From the NCBI RefSeq assembly GCF_035946055.1, contig NZ_CP108364.1, forward strand, positions 2,356,001-2,420,000: a stretch of DNA of 64,000 bases, in the 5' to 3' direction. The stretch comes from Streptomyces sp. NBC_01341 (GTDB taxonomy: Bacteria; Actinomycetota; Actinomycetes; Streptomycetales; Streptomycetaceae). Of this stretch, positions 55,169-62,994 are shown one piece after another (position 1 is the stretch's first letter; every line of letters starts with the position of its first letter). A model generated the notes under the pieces. That model saw only the letters and a list, made by a program, of their open reading frames with translations, did not search any database and was not told where the DNA came from. The position numbers and the translations under genes were made by a program.

Positions 55169-56431
55169 CTAGCTGTTGCCGCCGGTGAAGTAGTTCCGCA
55201 GACCGAGGACCTTGAGCGAGCCGCCGAACTGGCCGGCCTGGGTCACTTCGGCGTCGGTGAAGAAGGCGAACGGTACGTTCAGCGGCGGCGGGGTCTCCGG
55301 GCTGAAGGTGATGGGGATGATGCCGAAGAGGTTGCCCTTCAGCTTCTCCGTGTACATCGTCACCGTGCCGTTGCGGATGGTGGAGGTCGAGCCCTCATCC
55401 GACGTGACGTGGCCGGTGGTGCCCGCCGGGCCCTTCGTCAGCTGGTGGAGGTCCCTGATGTCGATGGTGTCGGCGGTGAACTTCAGGACCTTCTTGACCT
55501 TGCCGCTGTACGTCTTCACCTCGACGATGCCGTGGTAGTCGAGCCCGGTGAGCGTGAGCTTCGAGGTCTCCAGGGTCCACGGGTCGTCCGGGAGCAGCGG
55601 GATGCCCTGCTCCAGGTCGGCCGCGGCGAGCGCCTTCGGGTCGGCGGTCGGGCACGGGAAGCGCTCCTTGGCGCCGTCCGGGATGTCCTCGTCCTTCACC
55701 GGGTCGAGGCCCTTGACGTCCTCGTCGAGCTCCTCGACGTCCTTGCCGGCCTTGTCGGCGGCGTCACGGATGGCGTCGGCGGTCTTGTCGACCGTGTCCT
55801 TCGCGGCGTCCGTGGCCTTCTCCACCGGCTTGGCGGGCGTGGTGCTCTTCGACGGCTCCGGGGTCTCCGCGGTGGCGCTGGGGGACGGCTCGGCCGTCTC
55901 CTTGTCCGGTCCGTCGAGGAGGTCCTTGAGCGCGTCGCCGACGCCCAGCGGGTCGAGCGGGTTCTTCGACTCGGTGGGTGCGGGGGTCGCCGTCGGGGTG
56001 TCCTCGCCGTCGGGTGCCGCCGAGGGCGGCCGGGTCGCGGACACGCTCGCCGAGGGCTTCGGCTCGGCCGTCTCGTCCTTGCCGCCCGTCCCGCCGTCCT
56101 CGTCGTCCTTGCCGGCCTCGGCGGACGGCGTGGCACTCGGGGTGGGCTTCGCCTCGGGCTCCTGCGACTCGGCCGGCTCGTCGGAGCGGGTCACGCAGGG
56201 GCCGGGCGCGAACGGGATGTCCGTACTGTCGTCGGCCATCGCCAGTCTGGGGGTGAGGCCCATGCCCACGAAGACCGCGGTCGGCATCGCGGCGAGCGCG
56301 AACGCCTTCTTTCCCGCGGGCATGTGAAGCTTCGTCAGCAGCGACTTCCTGGGGGCCGCGTGACGGGGTCCTCTTCGCTCCGGGAATCCGTCCTGCCCGG
56401 AGTCGTTCGTCTGCGTGTCGTCACCCCGCAC
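55169..56431 (-). CDS. exported protein with long low-complexity acidic region, function unknown
   Basis: A 420-residue protein. A long n-region precedes a hydrophobic signal segment (KKAFALAAMPTAVFVGMGLTPRLAMA, about 41-66), so it is exported. Residues 70-250 are a disordered Pro/Ser/Thr/Glu/Asp-rich stretch followed by an amphipathic Lys/Asp/Ala segment (KATDAAKDTVDKTADAIRDAADKAGKDVEELDEDV) resembling a coiled coil. The C-terminal 160 residues are a compact beta-rich domain (SKLTLTGLDYHGIVEVKT, GTVTMYTEKLKGNLFGIIPI). Homologues are sometimes labelled HypF, which nothing here supports. Its start overlaps the end of the DUF6114 gene by 11 bases, so the two are coupled. Confidence 0.8.
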   Translation of the reverse strand: MRGDDTQTNDSGQDGFPERRGPRHAAPRKSLLTKLHMPAGKKAFALAAMPTAVFVGMGLTPRLAMADDSTDIPFAPGPCVTRSDEPAESQEPEAKPTPSATPSAEAGKDDEDGGTGGKDETAEPKPSASVSATRPPSAAPDGEDTPTATPAPTESKNPLDPLGVGDALKDLLDGPDKETAEPSPSATAETPEPSKSTTPAKPVEKATDAAKDTVDKTADAIRDAADKAGKDVEELDEDVKGLDPVKDEDIPDGAKERFPCPTADPKALAAADLEQGIPLLPDDPWTLETSKLTLTGLDYHGIVEVKTYSGKVKKVLKFTADTIDIRDLHQLTKGPAGTTGHVTSDEGSTSTIRNGTVTMYTEKLKGNLFGIIPITFSPETPPPLNVPFAFFTDAEVTQAGQFGGSLKVLGLRNYFTGGNS

Positions 56432-56987
56432 GATGCCTCCCGCCGTCGGCCTCGACCGTCCCGTCGAACTGTGCCGGCTGCGGCGGGACCGAGGGCGCGC
56501 CGTGGAACTCCTGGCCGTACTCCGGCGCCCGGGCGTCGTCGTCCTGCTGCGTCCACTTCTCCGGAGCGCCTGCCGCCGCGGCGGCCTTCGCCTCGCCCGG
56601 CACCCAGGCGATGGAGAGGGCTCCGCCGAGGAGCGCGAAGACGAAGCCGACGATGAAGCCGCCGATGTTGGCGACGGGTATGGAGATCAGCGCGAGCAGG
56701 ATCGCGGCGACACCGGCGAACACCCGCACGATGTGGTGGAACCACATCGTGAGGCCCAGTGTGACGAGCAGGACCCCGATGATCAGCGATCCCGCACCTG
56801 CGGTGGTCGACATCGCGATCGTCATGTTGCCGAGGTGCATGTTGGCGTACGGGAAGTACGCGATGGGTAGACCACCCAAGATGGTGAACAGGCCCGCCCA
56901 GAACGGCCGGTTACCCCGCCAGGTGCGGAATCCCCGCCGGTAGACGGTGAGGTAGTGCTCGTTCTGCCCTGTGGACTCGGGGCTCAT
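56421..56987 (-). CDS. DUF6114 family membrane protein
   Basis: A 188-residue membrane protein with four predicted spans in residues 28-130: FWAGLFTILGGLPIAYFPY, SLIIGVLLVTLGLTMWF, VFAGVAAILLALISIPVA and GGFIVGFVFALLGGALSIAW. A hydrophilic, Ala/Gly/Pro-rich C-terminal tail of about 55 residues lies in the cytoplasm. The plan fits DUF6114, for which I know no function. The gene lies between the DUF6230 gene upstream and the exported low-complexity protein, with which it overlaps. The set probably makes a membrane anchor with two exported partners. Confidence 0.85.
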   Translation of the reverse strand: MSPESTGQNEHYLTVYRRGFRTWRGNRPFWAGLFTILGGLPIAYFPYANMHLGNMTIAMSTTAGAGSLIIGVLLVTLGLTMWFHHIVRVFAGVAAILLALISIPVANIGGFIVGFVFALLGGALSIAWVPGEAKAAAAAGAPEKWTQQDDDARAPEYGQEFHGAPSVPPQPAQFDGTVEADGGRHRAG

Positions 56988-57082
56988 GGAAAACAGCTCC
57001 CTGGAACCGGTACTGCCGTGAGAAGAGAAGGGGTGGGCGGCCGGAGGTCCTCACGGAACACTCCGGCCACCCGGGCGAGTGC

Positions 57083-57724
57083 TTAGAAGCACTCCTTGAC
57101 GCCCTTGTGCAGCTTCAGGCTCAGGTTGCTCAGCTTGAAGGTGCCGGCGGTGGTCGCCCACGCCGTCTGCTCCACGTTGGACAGCGTCGCCGTCTCGGCG
57201 CGCTGCGCGAAGCCGTTCGGGTTGACGGCCTTCTCGGTGCCGGACTGGATACCGGGCTTGCCGACCGAACCGGCTGCGACACCGATGTCGATCTTCTCGA
57301 AGTACGCGTCCGCGTCGAGCTGGGCCACGTCGAGGTAGAGGTTCGTCGCCTCGACGGGCTTCTTCGGGTCGGTGCCCGCGTTCAGCTCGAGGCTGACGCT
57401 GCCGAGACCGAAGGGCAGGCCAGGCGTGACCACCGACTGGCACATGTTGGTTATCGTGGCGCTGCTGAAGCCGGAGACGGCGACCGGGTGTGCAGCGTCG
57501 TTGCCCTTGAGGTCCTTGCCGACAGCGACGCTGCCGTACTGGACGAAGTCCTTACCGACGAGCTTGTCGGTGCTGACCTTGAAGCTCTGGCCGGAGACGC
57601 TGAACGACGCGGCGAGCGCACCCTGCGCCAGACCGACGCCGACAGCGGCGGTCGCGACGACGCTCGGGACCATGACCAGAGCGAAACGCTTCCATCTGGT
57701 ACCACCGCGAACCTGCGAACTCAT
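57083..57724 (-). CDS. DUF6230 family exported protein
   Basis: ATG 57724 has AAGGAGG seven bases upstream, giving 213 residues. A basic n-region and hydrophobic segment (RWKRFALVMVPSVVATAAVGVGLAQGALAASF) form a signal peptide. The mature part is a beta-rich domain (SFSVSGQSFKVSTDKL, GFSSATITNMCQSV, LYLDVAQLDADAYFEKIDIG, KLSNLSLKLHKGVKECF) with one Cys in the middle and one at the C-terminus that may form a disulfide. Homologues are sometimes called cholesterol esterase, but there is no Ser hydrolase motif. It heads the gene set with DUF6114, 95 bases apart. The function is unknown. Confidence 0.87.
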   Translation of the reverse strand: MSSQVRGGTRWKRFALVMVPSVVATAAVGVGLAQGALAASFSVSGQSFKVSTDKLVGKDFVQYGSVAVGKDLKGNDAAHPVAVSGFSSATITNMCQSVVTPGLPFGLGSVSLELNAGTDPKKPVEATNLYLDVAQLDADAYFEKIDIGVAAGSVGKPGIQSGTEKAVNPNGFAQRAETATLSNVEQTAWATTAGTFKLSNLSLKLHKGVKECF

Positions 57725-58075
57725 AAAATTTCCTCCTTCTCGGACGTACATCTCCGGTACGGGCATCGTGCCCGCCCTGGGATGGGAGAAGTGCTACGTC
57801 CTCGGGAAGGAGAGCGCCCGGACCGGAGGCGCGTACCGCATCCGAATCACCGGCGATCACCCCCGAGCGACAACCACTGGCCACGCGTCTGCGCGGCCGG
57901 TTCGGACAGGCCCTGCCCAGGGGCAGGAACCCCCCTGTCCGCGATCGGCGCCACTGCCGCCGACCACCCGGTGGGGACCCAACGGATCCGCCTGCCCGAC
58001 TGGACGTCGGGCCGGCGGGTATTGGACCGAGCGTGGCCGATCGTGGTGCATTCGCGGCCATGACACAAGGGGGGT
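57725..58075. other. 5' region of the DUF6230 gene, non-coding
   Basis: No gene is seen. Open frames on both strands lack start signals and family patterns. Together with 58076-58282 it forms a gap of nearly 600 bases before the DUF6230 gene, unusually long for this window, so a long leader or several promoters are possible. Confidence 0.35.
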
Positions 58076-58220
58076 CGTTACTCGCTAGTAACGGCCCGAT
58101 AACCAGGGAACGACAGGGCGATACCGCCCGGCCACACACGGTGGCACCGAAGGGGCGCACGAATGGGGGGAATTCCACCCTCAACCGGACAGACTCCGGG
58201 AGGCGATTTACTGCCAGTAA
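58076..58220. promoter_or_regulatory. two TTACT/AGTAA dyads upstream of the DUF6230-DUF6114 set
   Basis: CGTTACT-CGCT-AGTAACG (58076-58093) and TTACT-GCC-AGTAA (58208-58220) are two copies of the same inverted repeat, with spacers of 4 and 3 bases, 115 bases apart. They look like paired sites for one dimeric regulator that could loop the DNA between them. Confidence 0.5.
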
Positions 58221-58282
58221 CACTGAGTACTTTTATCAAGTTTTGGTAAAGCAGGGGCATTCGTTGTCGTTCGCCCGCGAAA

Positions 58283-58315
58283 ACGGCCGTGGTGCCCGGA
58301 GGGCGCCACGGCCGT
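58283..58315 (-). terminator. hairpin terminator of the thioredoxin-TPR gene
   Basis: ACGGCCGTGGTGCC (58283-58296) pairs with GGCGCCACGGCCGT (58302-58315), 14 bp with one G-U pair and a 5-base loop, 9 bases beyond the stop of the thioredoxin-TPR gene. Confidence 0.75.
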
Positions 58316-58324
58316 GTTGTCACA

Positions 58325-59302
58325 TCAGAACAAGACCCGTGCCAGGGCGGTCCGGGCCGCGACGACACGCGGGTCGTCGGGGCCGATCACCTCGAAGAGC
58401 TCCAGGAGCCGCACCCGTACCGCGTCGCGGTCGTCACCGAAATTACGGCGGACCGTCTCGACGAGCCGCCCGAAGGCGTCCTCGACGTGACCGCCGACGA
58501 GGTCGAGATCGGCGGCGTCCATCTGCGAGGCCGGATCGGCCGGGTTCTCGGCGGCCGCCTTGCGGACCTGCTGCGGGTCCATGCCCGCCACCCGGCCCAG
58601 CAGATCGGCCTGGGCCAGCCCCAGCTTCGCCTCGGTGTTCAGCGGATCGTCGGCCAGGACACTCCGGTACGCCTGGACCGCGCCGTCGAAGTCGTTGGCG
58701 TCCAGCGCCTGCGCGGCGCTCTCCAGCAGCGCGTCGTACGGCCCCGCGGGCACCTCGGCGGGGACGGCCTCCGCGTCACCGGCCCCGGCCTCCGCGTCGA
58801 CGACGATCCCGGTGAGGCCGAACCGCTCCTCGCCGACCTGGATCAGCTGGTCGAGCGTCTGACGGATCTGGCTCTCCGGCGCCGCACCCTGGAAGAGCGG
58901 GAGGGCCTGTCCGGCCACCACGGCGAAGACCGCCGGGATGCCCTGGATGCCGAACTGCTGCATCAGCATCTGGTTGGCGTCGACGTCGACCTTGGCCAGC
59001 AGGAAGCGGCCGTTGTACTCGACGGCGAGCCGCTCCAGGAGCGGGCCGAGCTGCTTGCAGGGTTCGCACCACTCGGCCCAGAAGTCGATGACGACCGGGA
59101 CTTCGGTGGAGCGCTGGAGGACCTCGGTCTCGAAGCCCGCCTCATCGACGTCGATCACCAGGGAGGCGGGGGACACGGCGCCGGTCCCACCCTGCCGGGC
59201 GGACTCCGCGCGGGCGTGCTCCGCCTTCGCCTTGGCCTCGCCGGCCGCCTTCACAGCGGCGAGGTCGACGACGCCGCTCATGGACATGTTCCTAGGCTGC
59301 AT
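58325..59302 (-). CDS. thioredoxin-domain protein with C-terminal TPRs (CnoX-like)
   Basis: ATG 59302 is preceded by GGGGGAGGATGTACGT, giving 325 residues. After an Ala/Lys-rich N-terminus of about 45 residues comes a thioredoxin domain (about 50-155) with VIDFWAEWCEPCKQLGPLLERL; the active site is CEPC rather than CGPC. The cis-Pro region is GIQGIPAVFAV. The rest is helical with tetratricopeptide-like repeats (DALLESAAQALDANDFDGAVQAYRSVLADDPLNTEAKLGLAQADLLG). This is the layout of CnoX (YbbN), a chaperone-redox protein that protects unfolded clients during oxidative stress. CnoX of E. coli lacks the CxxC, whereas this one keeps both Cys and may also be a reductase. Confidence 0.9.
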   Translation of the reverse strand: MQPRNMSMSGVVDLAAVKAAGEAKAKAEHARAESARQGGTGAVSPASLVIDVDEAGFETEVLQRSTEVPVVIDFWAEWCEPCKQLGPLLERLAVEYNGRFLLAKVDVDANQMLMQQFGIQGIPAVFAVVAGQALPLFQGAAPESQIRQTLDQLIQVGEERFGLTGIVVDAEAGAGDAEAVPAEVPAGPYDALLESAAQALDANDFDGAVQAYRSVLADDPLNTEAKLGLAQADLLGRVAGMDPQQVRKAAAENPADPASQMDAADLDLVGGHVEDAFGRLVETVRRNFGDDRDAVRVRLLELFEVIGPDDPRVVAARTALARVLF

Positions 59303-59499
59303 ACGTACATCCTCCCCCCTGTGCGCGCTGCCGCGAAAAGCGATCGGCGAGCCGCCCCCGCCCACAGCCGTGCCGGCGTGCGCGGCGCGTGGTCGGAAGC
59401 GGCCCCGAGGCCCTGAAACCCCGTGGTCGGCACCGGGTCCCCACCCGGCGCCTGTGGCTGTCGTTCGGTCGTCGCGTGACGACGGCGGACCGTCGCTTC

Positions 59500-59522
59500 T
59501 TACGCTACGACCCGTAGCGTAA
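59500..59522. promoter_or_regulatory. TetR-type operator between the thioredoxin-TPR and TetR genes
   Basis: TTACGCTACG (59500-59509) and CGTAGCGTAA (59513-59522) form a perfect 10-bp inverted repeat with an ACC centre, in the gap between the divergent thioredoxin-TPR and TetR genes. Size and symmetry are right for a TetR dimer. Confidence 0.7.
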
Positions 59523-59595
59523 CTGCCCGGCCCCCCTCCGGGGCAAGAGCGCGCGGTGATCTGTCTCACGGGCTCCGGGGCCGGTCAGCGGTACT

Positions 59596-59611
59596 TACCG
59601 GCCGGTATGGT
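59596..59611 (+). promoter_or_regulatory. TetR gene -10 element within a palindrome, leaderless
   Basis: TATGGT at 59606-59611 lies 6 bases before ATG 59618, so transcription would start at the ATG. TACCGGCCGGTA (59596-59607), a 12-bp palindrome, overlaps the -10 and may be a second operator. Confidence 0.5.
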
Positions 59612-59617
59612 CGCCGC

Positions 59618-60253
59618 ATGCTGAGCCGCAGCCCGACCGAACCCGCCCGATCCGGACGTCCCCGCAGCGCCGAGGCCGACGCCGCGATCCTGGAGGCGAC
59701 CCGCGCGTCGCTGGTCGACCTCGGCTGGTCGAAGCTGACCATGGGCGACGTGGCGTCGCGGGCAGGGGTCGCCAAGACGACCCTCTACCGCCGCTGGGCG
59801 GGCAAGAACGAACTGGTCGTGGACGCGGTCGCCGTGCTCTTCGACGAACTGGAGCTGCCCGATCTGGGCAGCCTGTCGGCCGATGTGGAGGCAGTGGTGC
59901 TGCAGTTCGCCGCCCTGCTGGAGCGGCCCGAGACCAGGACGGCGCTGATGGCGGTCGTCGCGGAGTCCACCCGCGACGAGGCCCTGCGGGACCGTATACG
60001 GAACTCGATCGTCGCCCGGCAGAAGCGGCTGGTCCTGCAGGGGCGTGAGCGGGCGGAGGAGCGCGGGGAACTGCCCCTGGAGCCCGACCCGGAGGTGGCG
60101 GCCCGCACCGCCGACCTGATCTTCGACGTCATCGCGGGCGCGGTGGTGCACCGCGCCCTGGTGAGCGCCGAGCCCGTCGATGCCGACTGGGCCCGGCGCT
60201 TCACCCTGCTGCTGCTCTCGGGACTGGGAGCGGCGGCCTCGCGGGAGGGCTGA
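59618..60253 (+). CDS. TetR family transcriptional regulator
   Basis: A 211-residue regulator. The helix-turn-helix is WSKLTMGDVASRAGVAKTTLYRRWAGKNELVVDAV, preceded by the basic RSGRPRSAEADAAILEAT typical of the AcrR/TetR_C_11-like branch. The C-terminal domain is helical with a hydrophobic core. The message seems leaderless, and two palindromes lie upstream, so it is probably autoregulated and may control the divergent thioredoxin-TPR gene. It converges on icmA with 7 bases between the stops. Ligand unknown. Confidence 0.9.
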   Translation: MLSRSPTEPARSGRPRSAEADAAILEATRASLVDLGWSKLTMGDVASRAGVAKTTLYRRWAGKNELVVDAVAVLFDELELPDLGSLSADVEAVVLQFAALLERPETRTALMAVVAESTRDEALRDRIRNSIVARQKRLVLQGRERAEERGELPLEPDPEVAARTADLIFDVIAGAVVHRALVSAEPVDADWARRFTLLLLSGLGAAASREG

Positions 60254-60260
60254 CGCGAGG

Positions 60261-61961
60261 TCAGAAGCCGGGCGGCTCCGTGTAGACCCCCCACTCGTCA
60301 CGCAGCACGCCGCAGATCTCGCCCAGCGTCGCCTCCGCCCGTACGGCCTCCAGCATCGGCGCGATCATGTTCGAACCGTCCCGCGCGGAGGCCAGCATCG
60401 CGTCCAGCGCCTCGCGGACCCGGGTGTCGTCACGGCCCTCCTTGCGCGTGGCCAGCCCTGCCACCTGGTCGCGCTCCACCTCGTGGCTGACCCGCAGGAT
60501 CTCCAGGTCGCCCGTGACGGACCCGTGGTGGACGTTGACGCCGACGACGCGCTTCTCGCCCTTCTCCAGGGACTGCTGGTACCGGAAGGCCGACTCGGCG
60601 ATCTCCCCGGTGAACCAGCCGTCCTCGATGCCGCGCAGGATGCCCGAGGTCATCGGCCCGATGGGGTGCTTGCCGTCCGGGTGGGCCCGGGTGCCCCGCT
60701 CCTTGATCTGCTCGAAGATCTTCTCGGCGTCGGCCTCGATCCGGTCGGTGAGCTGCTCGACGTACCACGAGCCGCCCAGCGGGTCCGCGACGTTGGCGAC
60801 GCCGGTCTCCTCCATCAGGACCTGCTGGGTGCGCAGCGCGATCTCGGCGGCCTGCTCGGACGGAAGGGCGAGGGTCTCGTCCAGGGCGTTGGTGTGCAGC
60901 GAGTTGGTCCCGCCGAGGACCGCGGAGAGCGCCTCCACCGCGGTGCGCACGACGTTGTTGTACGGCTGCTGGGCCGTGAGCGAGACACCGGCGGTCTGGG
61001 TGTGGAAGCGGAGCCACTGCGCCTTGTCGGTCTTCGCGCCGTACGTCTCCTTCATCCAGCGCGCCCAGATGCGGCGGGCCGCGCGGAACTTGGCGATCTC
61101 CTCGAAGAAGTCGAGGTGCGCGTCGAAGAAGAAGGACAGCCCGGGGGCGAAGGTGTCGACGTCGAGACCGCGGGAGAGCCCGAGTTCGACGTAGCCGAAG
61201 CCGTCGGCGAGGGTGTACGCGAGCTCCTGCGCGGCCGTGGCCCCGGCCTCGCGGATGTGGTAGCCCGACACCGAGAGCGGCTTGTAGGCGGGGATGTCGC
61301 GGGCGCAGTGCTCCATCAGGTCGCCGATGAGGCGGAGGTGCGGCTCGGGCTGGAAGAGCCACTCCTTCTGCGCGATGTACTCCTTGAAGATGTCGGTCTG
61401 CAGCGTGCCGTTGAGCACGGCGGGGTCGATGCCCTGGCGCTCCGCCGCGACGAGGTACATGCAGAAGACGGGGACGGCGGGCCCGCTGATCGTCATGGAG
61501 GTCGTGACGTCGCCGAGCGGGATGTCCCGGAAGAGGACCTCCATGTCGGCGGCCGAGTCGATGGCGACACCGCAGTGGCCTACCTCGCCCAGCGCGCGGG
61601 CGTCGTCGGAGTCGCGTCCCATCAGGGTCGGCATGTCGAAGGCGACGCTGAGTCCGCCGCCGCCGTTGGCCAGGATGGTCTTGTAGCGCGCGTTGGTCTG
61701 CTCGGCGTTACCGAAACCGGCGAACTGGCGGATGGTCCAGGTGCGGCCCCGGTATCCGGTGGGGTGGAGTCCCCGGGTGAAGGGGTACTCGCCGGGCCAG
61801 CCGATCCGTTCGAATCCTTCGTACGCGTCGCCGGGACGGGGCCCGTACACGGGCTCCACCGGGTCGCCGGAGAGCGTGCTGAAGTCCGCGTCGCGCTTGC
61901 GGGCCTTGTCAAAACGGGCCTGCCAGCGTCGGCGGCCTTCCTCGATCGCGTGAGCGTCCAT
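60261..61961 (-). CDS. icmA: isobutyryl-CoA mutase large subunit IcmA
   Basis: A 566-residue enzyme, exactly the length I recall for IcmA. It is the substrate-binding barrel of a B12-dependent acyl-CoA mutase and lacks its own cobalamin domain, which the small IcmB subunit supplies from elsewhere. Phe80 (RQFAGFGNAEQTN) and Gln198 (KEYIAQKEWLF) are the specificity residues of isobutyryl-CoA mutase; methylmalonyl-CoA mutase has Tyr and Arg there. It interconverts isobutyryl-CoA and n-butyryl-CoA, linking valine breakdown with butyryl-CoA units for polyketides. The ATG follows a large palindrome and has no ribosome binding site, so it may be leaderless. Confidence 0.93.
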   Translation of the reverse strand: MDAHAIEEGRRRWQARFDKARKRDADFSTLSGDPVEPVYGPRPGDAYEGFERIGWPGEYPFTRGLHPTGYRGRTWTIRQFAGFGNAEQTNARYKTILANGGGGLSVAFDMPTLMGRDSDDARALGEVGHCGVAIDSAADMEVLFRDIPLGDVTTSMTISGPAVPVFCMYLVAAERQGIDPAVLNGTLQTDIFKEYIAQKEWLFQPEPHLRLIGDLMEHCARDIPAYKPLSVSGYHIREAGATAAQELAYTLADGFGYVELGLSRGLDVDTFAPGLSFFFDAHLDFFEEIAKFRAARRIWARWMKETYGAKTDKAQWLRFHTQTAGVSLTAQQPYNNVVRTAVEALSAVLGGTNSLHTNALDETLALPSEQAAEIALRTQQVLMEETGVANVADPLGGSWYVEQLTDRIEADAEKIFEQIKERGTRAHPDGKHPIGPMTSGILRGIEDGWFTGEIAESAFRYQQSLEKGEKRVVGVNVHHGSVTGDLEILRVSHEVERDQVAGLATRKEGRDDTRVREALDAMLASARDGSNMIAPMLEAVRAEATLGEICGVLRDEWGVYTEPPGF

Positions 61962-61968
61962 GGTACGA

Positions 61969-61992
61969 ATTTACTAGGACGTCCTAGTAAAT
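61969..61992. promoter_or_regulatory. 24-bp perfect palindrome at the icmA promoter
   Basis: ATTTACTAGGAC (61969-61980) is followed directly by its reverse complement (61981-61992), 7 bases before the icmA ATG. It overlaps the expected -10 (TAGTAA on the minus strand), so a bound regulator would block initiation. Confidence 0.75.
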
Positions 61993-62043
61993 GTCGATGG
62001 CAAACCGCCCGGCGCCTCGCACGGGGCGGTTCGGCGGTGCGGA

Positions 62044-62376
62044 TCAGGCCTTGGCGGTCTGCGGGGAGCCGTCGGCGATCAGCGGCTCCACCTCCCGGAC
62101 CACCTTGCGCTCGACGAAGAACGCGGCGGTCGGGATCGTGCCGGAGATCAGCACCCAGAGCAGCTTGCCGACCGGCCACTTCGCCTTGGAACCGAGATCG
62201 AAGGCGAAGACCAGGTAGATGATGTAGAGGACACCGTGGATCTGCGAGACGACGAGCGTCAGACCCTCACCGGTGTCGAAGCCGTACTTGAAGATCATGC
62301 AGACGCACAGGATCAACAGCATGACGGCGGTGACGTAGGCCATCACCCGGTAGCGGGTCAGCACACTGCGTTTCAT
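62044..62376 (-). CDS. DUF3817 family small membrane protein
   Basis: A 110-residue protein with three predicted spans: YRVMAYVTAVMLLILCVCMIF, VSQIHGVLYIIYLVFAFDLG and LLWVLISGTIPTAAFFVERKVV. The central SQIHGVLYIIYLVFAFDL and GTIPTAAFFVERK are the DUF3817 signature, common in actinobacteria and of unknown function. ATG 62376 was chosen as the first Met of the conserved part; no clear ribosome binding site precedes it. It lies between icmA and a MarR regulator, all on the same strand, but its job is not evident. Confidence 0.85.
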   Translation of the reverse strand: MKRSVLTRYRVMAYVTAVMLLILCVCMIFKYGFDTGEGLTLVVSQIHGVLYIIYLVFAFDLGSKAKWPVGKLLWVLISGTIPTAAFFVERKVVREVEPLIADGSPQTAKA

Positions 62377-62453
62377 GGCATCGAGCGTATCCGGGCGGCC
62401 GGGGCGATCTTGCGGCACCCTGCCCCCGGCGCCGCTCGCCCCGCGCGGCGCGG

Positions 62454-62963
62454 CTACTTGTCCTCGAAGTCCTGGGCGGCCACCCGCAGCGGGCGCAGCA
62501 TCGCGAAGATCTCGGCGCACTCCTCGTCGTCGTACGCCCCGAGTCCGAAGTCCATCGCCATCAGGTCCGCACTGGCCGCCTCGACGACCTCGCGGCCCTT
62601 GTCCGTGATGGAGGCGAGGGTTCCGCGGCCGTCGTTGGGGTTGGGGCGCTTGGCGACGAGGCCCGACCGCACCAGCCGGTCGACGGTGTTCGTCACGGAG
62701 GTCGGGTGCACCATCAGGCGCTCGCCGATCTTGGACATGGGCAGCTCGCCGGCCTGGGAGAAGGTGAGCAGGACCAGGGCCTCGTAGCGGGCGAAGGTCA
62801 GGCCGTACGGCTTGACCACCGCGTCCACCTCGGCCAGCAGGATCTGCTGCGCCCGCATGATCGAGGTGATCGCACCCATCGAGGGCACCGGCCCCCAGCG
62901 CCGGTGCCAGAGTTCCTCGGCACGGGCGATGGGGTCGAAGGGGAGGCTGAGCGGCTTCGGCAC
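62454..62963 (-). CDS. MarR family transcriptional regulator
   Basis: A 169-residue winged-helix regulator: LTFARYEALVLLTFSQAGELPMSKIGERLMVHPTSVTNTVDRLVRSGLVAKRPNPNDGRGTLASITDKGREVVE contains the recognition helix and the wing with DGRG. The flanking helices form the dimer interface. The nearest candidates for control are the DUF3817 gene and icmA downstream on the same strand. The palindrome before icmA has MarR/TetR-like symmetry, but nothing proves the link. Ligand unknown. Confidence 0.9.
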   Translation of the reverse strand: MPKPLSLPFDPIARAEELWHRRWGPVPSMGAITSIMRAQQILLAEVDAVVKPYGLTFARYEALVLLTFSQAGELPMSKIGERLMVHPTSVTNTVDRLVRSGLVAKRPNPNDGRGTLASITDKGREVVEAASADLMAMDFGLGAYDDEECAEIFAMLRPLRVAAQDFEDK

Positions 62964-62994
62964 GGCACGACCTTACCGACTGGTCACATGGCGG

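Noticed and set aside
61969..61992. The icmA palindrome as a third copy of the TTACT/AGTAA dyads at 58.1-58.2 kb
   Set aside because: The outer arms look alike, but the spacing (10 bases versus 3-4) and the GGACGTCC centre differ, so I treat them as separate sites.
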